DNA from: Selenomonadaceae bacterium
GTDB taxonomy: Bacteria; Bacillota; Negativicutes; Selenomonadales; Selenomonadaceae
Assembly: GCA_030523645.1 (NCBI GenBank)
Contig: JAUNIB010000004.1
Coordinates: 48,699-112,698, forward strand
Reading direction: 5' to 3'
DNA: 64,000 bases
Of the stretch, positions 57,620 through 64,000 are shown piece by piece (position 1 is the stretch's first letter; each line of letters begins with the position of its first letter). Under the pieces are notes generated by a model. The model saw nothing but the letters and a program-made list of their open reading frames with translations, searched no databases and had not been told where the DNA came from. A program made the translations under genes and the position numbers.

Positions 57620-58102
57620 ATGGTCGGACGAATTCAGGATGTAGTGACTGCCTCGGTAGTCATCGGTGCGCTGGAGGGCAATGCCTCTGCTGCTCCCGTA
57701 GAGCCGGTAGAAGCAGTAAAGCCTGTCAGTGATGCCAGCGGCTCGGCAGTAGGCCAGCAGCAGAAACAGGCAGAGCAGACTCAACAGAATCGCGGAGTAA
57801 ATGCCCCGGCTGTCGTCACCGATATCGACGAGCTGGACGCAGCTATCGAAGCTGCCCAGAAGCCGGAAGAAGAGCTGAACGAAGAAACGGTCAGCCAGAT
57901 GACCGATAAGCTCAACGAGCTCATGGACAAGATAAACTGCGACCTGCAGTTCAGCTACAATAAAGAAGTAGATGTAATGTCCGTAAAGATGATGGACAAG
58001 AAGACCGGCGAGGTCATCAAGGAGTATCCCCCCGAGGAACTCGTCGAGTCCATGGTCAAGGCGAAGGAATGGATTGGCGCCTTCCTTGACCGTCTCATCT
58101 GA
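57620..58102 (+). CDS. flaG: FlaG-family flagellar protein
   Basis: A 160-residue protein with a low-complexity N-terminal part (Ala, Val, Glu, Gln; residues about 10-60) and a C-terminal FlaG domain at about 75-160: LNEETVSQMTDKLNELMDKINCDLQFSYNKEVDVMSVKMMDKKTGEVIKEYPPEELV, identifiable by LQFSYNKEVDVMSVKMMD and VIKEYPPEELVE. FlaG influences filament length in other species. ATG has TGGAGGG upstream. It lies between csrA and fliD. Confidence 0.92.
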   Translation: MVGRIQDVVTASVVIGALEGNASAAPVEPVEAVKPVSDASGSAVGQQQKQAEQTQQNRGVNAPAVVTDIDELDAAIEAAQKPEEELNEETVSQMTDKLNELMDKINCDLQFSYNKEVDVMSVKMMDKKTGEVIKEYPPEELVESMVKAKEWIGAFLDRLI

Positions 58103-58117
58103 TATATAGTGCCCTTC

Positions 58118-58302
58118 TAAGTCTCCCATTTGGGAGTGGCTGAGCAAGTCCCCCCACACAAAGTCTCCCCTGTGGGGGAGGTGGCTGAGCTCTACCTCAT
58201 ACAAAAAGCCTCCCCTATAGGGGAGGTGGCCTAGCTTTACCTCATACCTAAAGCCTCCCCTATAGGGGAGGTGGCCGAGCATAGCGAGGTCGGAGGGGTA
58301 AA
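58118..58302. repeat. Tandem family A half-repeats between flaG and fliD
   Basis: Four consecutive first-hairpin units: AGTCTCCCATTTGGGAG (58121), AAGTCTCCCCTGTGGGGGAGG, AAGCCTCCCCTATAGGGGAGG (58207), AAGCCTCCCCTATAGGGGAGG (58251). Only the last has the full tail with the GCGAGGTCGGAGGGGTAAA end. The others keep GTGGC(C/T)(G/T)AGC and ACCTCATAC. Confidence 0.85.
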
Positions 58303-58340
58303 AAAATAAAACGACATTGTATCCCATAGGAGGAATCATC

Positions 58341-60023
58341 ATGGGTGTAAACGGAATATACGGCCTTTCCGGCTCCGGCCTCGACATCGAGTCCATGGTC
58401 AAGGCCGGCATGCTGACCAAGCAGAGACAGTACGACAAGATGTACAAGCAGTCCACCAAGCAGGAGTGGATAAAAGAAGCATACAACAGCGTATATAATA
58501 AGCTCGCTGAGTTCAAGGGCGTCGCCTCTGACTTCAAGCTTTCCAGTAAGCTCATGACCATGGGCGCAAAGAGCACCAATGAAGGTATGGTTACGGCTAC
58601 TGCCAATGGCTCCGCTCTGGCAATGAGCCATACGGTAAAAGTAGACTCTGTGGCTACAAACGCCTACCTCATGTCGGCAGAAAAGATTGGCAGAGTCAGT
58701 GATGATACCAAGGCGGCTAACTCTAACAAGCTGGCTGATTCCATGTTTAAGTCCATCGAGGCAGATGGTGACGGTTATAAAGTGACCTTCAGCGATGGTA
58801 GCGACAAGACTGTCAAAGCTGACGATAAGGCTATGGAGTTCACCATCGGCAATGGAACCGATACTAAGACGATATCCTATACCTATAAGGATTTGGCTGA
58901 GGGTAAGACTTTCAGCGGTTTAGCAACTGACATTAAGAACACAGGCCTGAATATCAGCGCAAGCTACGATTCTGTAAACGACAGCTTCCAGATTTACAAC
59001 AGCGAATCCGGTAAAAATAACAAAATCGAAATCACTGCCGCTGACGATAATGCAGCAACGCTTTTCACCAATCTCAAGCTCGCCCAGTCTCAAAATGGAA
59101 CTATGGGCAAGAAGCTGGTTTTTACCAAAGAAGTTGAAACGATTGTAACCGGAACTAATGCCTCAGTCACTATAGATGGTAAGAAGTATGAGAACCTTGA
59201 TAAGAACTACCTGCAGGTAGCCGGTGTCAACTACACCTTCAACGATGCTAAAGTCGGCGAGCCTGCCACGGTAACTGTCACTCAGGATACCGAGGCTATC
59301 ACCAAGAATATGCAGGAGTTCGTTGACAAGTACAATGAGCTTCTCGATGAGCTGAACAAGCTGGTCAGCGAAGAAGCCTCCACCTATGAACCTCTGACCG
59401 ATGAGGAAAAGAAGGACATGACCGAGGCTCAGATAAAGTCCTGGGAGGAGAAGGCAAAGACAGGTCTCCTGTCCCGCAGCGACATCCTCCGGGACATTAT
59501 CAGCTCACTGCGTGAGTCCATTTACACCCCGGTAGCTGGTGTTGACTCCAAGTACAACTCTGCCTCCGCAATCGGTATTACCAGCACCAACAGCAAGGGT
59601 CATCTCGCCCTCGACAAGGATAAGCTGATGAAAGCTCTTGGCGAGGACCCGGACTGCGTATATCAGATTTTTGCTTCCGATGATGAAGAATGGGACAATC
59701 TCAGCGAGTCACAGAAGGCATCCGGCAACTACAACTATATCCGCAAGTCCAGCTATGGCAATACCGGTATAGCTAATCGACTGTATTACACTGTCATGAC
59801 TGATGGCATGAAAAAAGTAGAGGATTATGCCGGCCTGTCGAAGGAACCAAATGACCAGAGTACACTCGGTCTGAAAATAACCACCATGAAGACTCGCATG
59901 GAGAGCTTTAAGACCATGATGGATAAGTATCAGGATGCCATGTACAAGAAGTACGACAATCTTGAAGTGCTGATTCAGAAAATGTCTGTCCAGCTGTCCA
60001 TGGTCACCGGTGGCAATGGCTGA
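58341..60023 (+). CDS. fliD: Flagellar filament cap protein FliD
   Basis: Cap at the filament tip that folds incoming flagellin. The protein has 560 residues from ATG at 58341 with AGGAGG 7 bases upstream. The N-terminus MGVNGIYGLSGSGLDIESMVKAGM is the usual FliD start (LGSGLDI). The C-terminal conserved part is DRVKNMQEFVDKYN-like (TKNMQEFVDKYNELLDELN), then YTPVAGVDSKYNSASAIGITS and the final coiled helix MKTRMESFKTMMDKYQDAMYKKYDNLEVLIQKM. FliS and FliT follow. Confidence 0.94.
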   Translation: MGVNGIYGLSGSGLDIESMVKAGMLTKQRQYDKMYKQSTKQEWIKEAYNSVYNKLAEFKGVASDFKLSSKLMTMGAKSTNEGMVTATANGSALAMSHTVKVDSVATNAYLMSAEKIGRVSDDTKAANSNKLADSMFKSIEADGDGYKVTFSDGSDKTVKADDKAMEFTIGNGTDTKTISYTYKDLAEGKTFSGLATDIKNTGLNISASYDSVNDSFQIYNSESGKNNKIEITAADDNAATLFTNLKLAQSQNGTMGKKLVFTKEVETIVTGTNASVTIDGKKYENLDKNYLQVAGVNYTFNDAKVGEPATVTVTQDTEAITKNMQEFVDKYNELLDELNKLVSEEASTYEPLTDEEKKDMTEAQIKSWEEKAKTGLLSRSDILRDIISSLRESIYTPVAGVDSKYNSASAIGITSTNSKGHLALDKDKLMKALGEDPDCVYQIFASDDEEWDNLSESQKASGNYNYIRKSSYGNTGIANRLYYTVMTDGMKKVEDYAGLSKEPNDQSTLGLKITTMKTRMESFKTMMDKYQDAMYKKYDNLEVLIQKMSVQLSMVTGGNG

Positions 60024-60050
60024 GTACCGTGATTAAAGCCATTAATAATT

Positions 60051-60178
60051 TAACCCTCCCCTTTGGGGAGGGGGGACCGTCGTAAGACGGTGGGTGAGGT
60101 TAGACCGATTATAGAACCTCATCCGTCTCGCTTCGCGAGCCACCTTCTCCAAGGGAGAAGGTCATTAGACCGATTATA
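60051..60178. repeat. Family A repeats, facing pair between fliD and fliS
   Basis: A direct copy (CCCTCCCCTTTGGGGAGGG, ACCGTCGTAAGACGGT, GGGTGAGG) and an inverted copy (CCTCATCCGTCTCGC, TTCG, CGAG, CCTTCTCCAAGGGAGAAGG), each followed by the same TTAGACCGATTATAG flank, a 15-bp direct repeat. Confidence 0.85.
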
Positions 60179-60188
60179 GGAGAAAAAT

Positions 60189-60575
60189 ATGACGAATCCT
60201 GCCGCTGAAGCCTACAAGCGCCAGCAGATAATGACGGCCACGCCGGAAGCGCTGACCCTCATGCTCTACAATGGCTGCCTCCGCTTCCTCAGCGAAGGCA
60301 TGAAGGCTTTGGAAGAGAAAAAATATGAGGCGGCAAATACCGCCCTGCAAAAATCTCAAAAGATAATAAACGAGTTCCGCATGACCCTGAAGATGGAGTA
60401 TGAAATCTCCAAGCAGCTCATGCCGCTCTATGATTACTGCTACGATCGCATCTTCATCGGCAACCTGAAGAGCGACCTGGCTCCCCTCAAAGAGGCTCAG
60501 ACTATCATGACTGAGCTGAGAGATGCCTGGGCGCAGGCCATGAAGAAGGCCCGCATCGAAAGAGGCGAGCAGTAA
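60189..60575 (+). CDS. fliS: Flagellin export chaperone FliS
   Basis: Keeps flagellin monomeric and guides it to the export machinery. The protein has 128 residues. The FliS hallmark AAEAYKRQQIMTATPEALTLMLYNGCLRFL is visible in its central part (ATPEALTLMLYNGCLRFL), with helices to the C-terminus. ATG has AGGAG 6 bases upstream. Its stop overlaps the next start (TAATGG). Confidence 0.95.
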   Translation: MTNPAAEAYKRQQIMTATPEALTLMLYNGCLRFLSEGMKALEEKKYEAANTALQKSQKIINEFRMTLKMEYEISKQLMPLYDYCYDRIFIGNLKSDLAPLKEAQTIMTELRDAWAQAMKKARIERGEQ

Positions 60576-61021
60576 TGGCCGGGGCAAGTTATTCCGACCT
60601 CGACGAGTTCGGTACCGGTCGTGATTTCACTCCGGAAAGCGGTCCCGCTGCACCGGCAATGCCCAAGCTTCCGCAGGAACCGTCAGCCAGGCTGGAGGCG
60701 GCCAAAAGCTATTGGCAGAGGTACCTTCAGGTCAGTCAGGAGCTCAGGGACTATATCGTCGCCGGTGAGGTGGACGAGTTCCTGGAGCTGGGCCGTCAGC
60801 GGATGATTATCGGCGACTGTCTCATCGCACTCGCTGATACCGGCTACAATCAGTCGGAAGAAGCTCTCGCCATGGCCGCGGAGATTCGCCGCCTCGATAA
60901 GGAAGGCGAGCCCTATGCCCGTCGGGAAATAGCCAAAGGCCGCCAGCGTCAGTCGACCGCCCGCGCCTACGACCCCTACAGTATTTCTGCCGTGGGGAAT
61001 ATCTTGAATATGAAGCAATAA
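60575..61021 (+). CDS. FliT-position protein (putative flagellar chaperone)
   Basis: A 148-residue protein whose ATG overlaps the fliS stop. The N-terminal 35 residues look disordered (GTGRDFTPESGPAAPAMPKLP). The rest is helical: LEAAKSYWQRYLQVSQELRDYIVAGEVDEFLELGRQRMIIGDCLIAL, recognisable by YLQVSQELRDYIVAGEVDEF. Position and helical fold match FliT, but no direct sequence signature is certain. A terminator follows. Confidence 0.65.
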   Translation: MAGASYSDLDEFGTGRDFTPESGPAAPAMPKLPQEPSARLEAAKSYWQRYLQVSQELRDYIVAGEVDEFLELGRQRMIIGDCLIALADTGYNQSEEALAMAAEIRRLDKEGEPYARREIAKGRQRQSTARAYDPYSISAVGNILNMKQ

Positions 61022-61049
61022 AAAAGAGCGGCTCCGTCCGCTCTTTTTG
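61021..61049 (+). terminator. Terminator at the end of the fliD-fliS-fliT run
   Basis: AAAAAGAGCGG, loop CTCCGT, CCGCTCTTTTT. Confidence 0.8.
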
Positions 61050-61088
61050 CTATGAAGAAATGAAGATAAATTTAAGGTGGGTTATATA

Positions 61089-62945
61089 ATGCCGAAAATT
61101 GTCACTATATCAATGGTAAAAAATGAAGCTGATATCATAGAGAGCTTTGTTCGTCACACTTTAACATTTGCGGATGAAATGATTATCTGTGACCACATGA
61201 GTGATGATAATACATTGAAGATCCTTGAACTGATGCAGGCAGAAGGGCAGCCGATAATTATTCATCATTTTTACCGTCCGGAGATGGCACAGGCGGAGGT
61301 AACTAACGGATTGTTGCGTGAAGCCATAAATGAACGCGGCGCGGACTATGTAGTTCCCTTAGATGCTGATGAGTTTTTGGTTAATTTGACAGATAGTGAG
61401 CCGGTTAGAGAAATTATATGTCGACTTTATTCTGAGGACTATTATTTTGTTCATTGGAATCGGTTTGAACCATTGTACCCGGATATAGATGTGGATAAAT
61501 TTTTATTATGTCGACCGGCCAAGAAGAAGATACAACCGGACACGGGGACAAAGGTGTTGGTTCCGGCAAGCGGATGGCGGGAAAATCCTTATGATTTGGT
61601 TACCGGTGCCCATTATGCTGTGCGATATGCGAAGAACGGTAATGCTTGTATCAGTCAGAAGGTTTCGTGTGCGGGCTTTGCTCCCAAATTGGTGCTTGCA
61701 CATTATCACTGGTGCAGTGACCTGCAGTATCAGGCAAAGATGGCTGTAGGGTGGATAAATTTGACAGCAAACAATACACGAGAGTCTGTATTGGGGGCAG
61801 AGTATAAGCCAAAATTTGACAAAATAGCAAAAGGTGAAATGTCAGCAGGTCGAGACAGTATGATGGCTCCGACAGAGTGGGAACGCTGGGATTGGCAGGA
61901 GCCTCTGTGTTTGAAGGAGTTGAAATTTTCTGATTTGGCGAAGGTAAATCTTTTGTCCAATGTAATGAAGGCGGCAGAATCTTTGGCGGCTCGTTACGCA
62001 GAGAATCAAGTTAGGGCGTTGGGAAAAAAAGTATCTATTATAATTTTGCCATCGGATACACATAATAATGACGAGGTGTTAATTAAAGAAACACTGGCAG
62101 GGATTTCAGAAGCAGGTGCCGGATGCGAGGTCTCAGAGATTGTGCTGCTGTGCAGCACGGAAGAAAACAGGCGGCAGGAAAAAACAAAATGGATAAAATT
62201 AGCCGGCCAGTACGGTTTGGAGCAGCACTTTAGAGCCTTGGATTTTTCAAGTGGGGATAATTATGGGAATAGACTTGATAAGGAAATCACAGGAGATTAT
62301 ATTCAGTTTTTGGAAGCTGGTATAAGAATTACCCATGATAAACTGATTCGTCAAGTAGCAACTTACGAGAAAATGACGGAATACAATCCTGCAGTCGTTA
62401 TAGCAACCGGAATAGACAATGAATTAAAATCAATGGGGATATATTATGAAGGAAATGAAAAACCGCTGACATTGCTCGACTTTAATAAGAGGAATCTGCA
62501 GGTATATTTGGGGAATGGGAAGCCTTTTTATGGTGGTATCTCGGCTGCACTTTTCCGACGGGAAAGTATGGAGTCTGTAAACTGGTTTTCCGAGGCAGTA
62601 GTAGACGGGCGATTCTGGGGCTTGAGTGCAATGCTGTCATTCTTTATGGGAATTCATGACAGGAAATGGATTGGGCTCAGCTCAGCTTCGATGGTTAGGG
62701 TAAATCTTACAGCAAGGGATGAACTCACAAATCTCGTATGGTGGCAGATTGAACGATTGCTGCTGCTGGATGATTCAGTTTGGGAGACTGATTGGCAGAA
62801 GGATATAGCAGCATACAGCAGAGAGGAACTGGACGCCTTTGTAGATTCCATAATCGGTCCTCAGCTAACGAAAATAGAGCGGCTTGGGAAGCTGAACGGA
62901 GTGAAGGAGAATCTACTACGGGAAATGATGTCTATTAGGAAATGA
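61089..62945 (+). CDS. Two-domain glycosyltransferase next to flagellin (candidate flagellin glycosyltransferase)
   Basis: A 618-residue protein from ATG at 61089 with AAGGTGG upstream. The first domain (about 1-250) is a GT-A fold of the Glyco_tranf_2_4 type: VTISMVKNEADIIESFVRH, ICDHMSDDNTLKIL and the metal-binding DADEF in YVVPLDADEFLVN. The second region (about 315-540) looks like another, weaker GT-A-like domain (VSIIILPSDTHNNDEVLIKETL). No membrane segment is seen. The gene is visibly AT-richer than its flagellar neighbours, which suggests transfer. Location directly before flagellin suggests it glycosylates flagellin; this is inference. Confidence 0.8.
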   Translation: MPKIVTISMVKNEADIIESFVRHTLTFADEMIICDHMSDDNTLKILELMQAEGQPIIIHHFYRPEMAQAEVTNGLLREAINERGADYVVPLDADEFLVNLTDSEPVREIICRLYSEDYYFVHWNRFEPLYPDIDVDKFLLCRPAKKKIQPDTGTKVLVPASGWRENPYDLVTGAHYAVRYAKNGNACISQKVSCAGFAPKLVLAHYHWCSDLQYQAKMAVGWINLTANNTRESVLGAEYKPKFDKIAKGEMSAGRDSMMAPTEWERWDWQEPLCLKELKFSDLAKVNLLSNVMKAAESLAARYAENQVRALGKKVSIIILPSDTHNNDEVLIKETLAGISEAGAGCEVSEIVLLCSTEENRRQEKTKWIKLAGQYGLEQHFRALDFSSGDNYGNRLDKEITGDYIQFLEAGIRITHDKLIRQVATYEKMTEYNPAVVIATGIDNELKSMGIYYEGNEKPLTLLDFNKRNLQVYLGNGKPFYGGISAALFRRESMESVNWFSEAVVDGRFWGLSAMLSFFMGIHDRKWIGLSSASMVRVNLTARDELTNLVWWQIERLLLLDDSVWETDWQKDIAAYSREELDAFVDSIIGPQLTKIERLGKLNGVKENLLREMMSIRK

Positions 62946-62987
62946 GATGGGGAATTAGAAAATTTGAAAAATTTATAATTTTATGTT

Positions 62988-63013
62988 TAAGGATACCGTG
63001 CAATCTGCGATAA
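62988..63013 (+). promoter_or_regulatory. Putative sigma-28 promoter of flagellin
   Basis: TAAGGATA, spacer of 10, TGCGATAA, close to the flagellar sigma-28 pattern (TAAAGTTT, gap, GCCGATAA). It places a leader of about 120 bases before the flagellin start. Confidence 0.6.
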
Positions 63014-63040
63014 CATATACAGAAGGAGCTATGAAATAGT

Positions 63041-63135
63041 CAACCGGCCCGCTAGCCCCCGGGAGGCAATGACATAGAACCATCGGACAAGGAAGTCCGG
63101 TTAAAATTTATCGATGTTATAACCAAGGAGGAAAA
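63041..63135 (+). promoter_or_regulatory. Structured flagellin leader with a CsrA-site-like hairpin
   Basis: Within the leader, 63084-63099 forms the hairpin CGGAC-AAGGAA-GTCCG. Its ACAAGGAAGT fits the CsrA consensus ACARGGAUGU with GGA in the loop. The ribosome-binding site AAGGAGGA at 63124-63131 is a second GGA site. AACCGG at 63042 can alternatively pair with CCGGTT at 63097, which would open the hairpin. Confidence 0.6.
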
Positions 63136-63140
63136 ACATC

Positions 63141-64000
63141 ATGGCAATGATCGTAAAGAACAACATGCAGGCCCTCAACACCCTGAACACTCTCAACAGC
63201 AACACCAACGCTCTGACCAGCAGCCTGAAGAAAGTATCTTCCGGCATGAAGATCAACAGCGCTCAGGATGATGCTTCCGGCTACGCTATTTCCGAGCGTA
63301 TGCGTGTTCAGATCCGCTCCCTCGACCAGGCAAAGGCTAACACCAACAGCGGCAACAGCCTCCTGAAGGTAGCAGAGGGTGCTGTATCCAGCACTGTTGA
63401 CATCCTGAAGACCCTCAAAGAGAAGGTCATCAACGCTGCCAACGATACCAACACCGACGAAGACCGTGCCATCATCCAGAAGGAGCTGAACCAGTCCATT
63501 GACCAGATCAATGACAACGCTTCCGTAACCTTCAACGGCAAGTTCCTCGTAGATGGTACCCACAACAAGAAGACCGAGGCAACCAAGACCTGCCTCACCA
63601 ATCAGAGCTTGGCTACTGATGCTGCTGGAGGTATTGATTTCACCGCTCTTAAGAATCGTAATGGTGAAACTTTGAACATTCAGAGCAGCGACAGTGTAAC
63701 CATCAGCTTCACTGTTGATGGCAAGACCTATACTACCACTCAGAAGGTATCTGAGAAAGCAAATCTTAATGCTCTGATTGCTGTTAAGGCTACGGCTGCT
63801 GATGGTTCCCAAAAAGCAGCAAGTGATGTTATGGTATTAGGCACTGCAACCAATGTAATTGGTAAAGATGGCAGCAGCAAGACTATCCTGACCGCTTCCG
63901 GTGAGAATGCCCTTACCTTTACTGCTAAGACAGCCGGTGCAGAGGCTCAGATTGCCGGCCTCTCCATCAGCATTACCGACCGTGAAGGCAATGCCCGCAA
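63141..64000 (+). CDS. Flagellin, N-terminal part (cut by window edge)
   Basis: Filament subunit exported by the flagellar type III system; the window shows the first 286 residues with no stop. The N-terminal D0/D1 part is classic: MAMIVKNNMQALNTLNTL, LKKVSSGMKINSAQDDASGYAISERM and RVQIRSLDQAKANTNSG, then LLKVAEGAVSSTVDILKTLKEKVINAAND. From about residue 140 it enters the variable surface region. AAGGAGG lies 11 bases before the ATG. The size at the window edge suggests a large flagellin. Confidence 0.96.
   Translation, partial: MAMIVKNNMQALNTLNTLNSNTNALTSSLKKVSSGMKINSAQDDASGYAISERMRVQIRSLDQAKANTNSGNSLLKVAEGAVSSTVDILKTLKEKVINAANDTNTDEDRAIIQKELNQSIDQINDNASVTFNGKFLVDGTHNKKTEATKTCLTNQSLATDAAGGIDFTALKNRNGETLNIQSSDSVTISFTVDGKTYTTTQKVSEKANLNALIAVKATAADGSQKAASDVMVLGTATNVIGKDGSSKTILTASGENALTFTAKTAGAEAQIAGLSISITDREGNAR

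Noticed and set aside
63041..63135. Flagellin leader as a cyclic-di-GMP riboswitch
   Set aside because: The GEMM-I conserved core and tetraloop-receptor pattern were not found; the CsrA-site hairpin explains the visible structure better.

Overview
The window looks like chromosomal DNA from a flagellated, diderm member of the Firmicutes (class Negativicutes, Selenomonas-like). Two things point there. The core gene blocks have a Firmicutes order: phoH-ybeY-era-recO, and yvyF-flgM-flgN-flgK-flgL-yviE-fliW-csrA-flaG-fliD-fliS-fliT-flagellin. Yet the window also has TonB/ExbB/ExbD and a TonB-dependent outer-membrane receptor, which require an outer membrane. The genus is an inference. No rRNA, tRNA or CRISPR array was seen.

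Layout. 1-7.4 kb (minus): an iron-complex or cobalamin uptake operon, exbB-exbD-tonB-binding lipoprotein-TonB receptor-TIM-barrel protein-ABC ATPase-permease (cut by the window edge). 7.6-14.3 kb (plus): a hybrid histidine kinase, a condensation-like protein fused to a cyclic-nucleotide-binding-like domain, and polyphosphate kinase. 14.3-24.7 kb (minus): two periplasmic cell-wall enzymes, two tandem TrkH channels with TrkA, a DnaA-box cluster, a small secreted protein, rsmG and mnmG. 24.7-28.3 kb: an AT-rich island with a DpnI-type methyl-directed endonuclease between two damaged DNA methyltransferase genes, then an orphan RelB/DinJ-type antitoxin. 28.3-38.4 kb: an SbmA/YddA-like ABC exporter, a secreted protein, an AAA ATPase, a DUF554 protein, ung, a frameshifted glycosyltransferase, a decayed IS fragment and two tandem IRG-like GTPases. 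38.6-44.7 kb: a propeller-sensor-MFS fusion divergent from an exported PLP decarboxylase, and a GDSL hydrolase. 44.7-50.7 kb (minus): recO, era, ybeY, phoH and an LTA-synthase-like sulfatase. 50.8-64 kb (plus): late flagellar genes ending in a flagellin cut by the window edge.

Repeats. Three families fill the intergenic space. Family A is a REP-like double hairpin (an NCCCCTNNAGGGGN stem next to a GC-rich hairpin and a CGGATGAGG or CTGAGGGGTAA tail). It occurs at about 16 loci, is tandem in places, and twice runs into coding sequence (inside mnmG and at the 3' end of the TIM-barrel gene). Family B is an imperfect hairpin of about 125-145 bp. Its stems differ in sequence between copies yet stay complementary within each copy. 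Family C is a short GTGTCA-GGGGACGG-TGACAC element.

How the genes work together. The uptake operon moves a metal chelate across both membranes using TonB energy. The flagellar block carries FliW, CsrA and a flagellin leader with a CsrA-site-like hairpin, which fits FliW-CsrA-flagellin feedback. The strongest candidates for new biology are the family B repeats, the DpnI/decayed-Dam locus, the exported decarboxylase with its divergent sensor-transporter fusion, the condensation/cNMP fusion, and the paired IRG-like GTPases.
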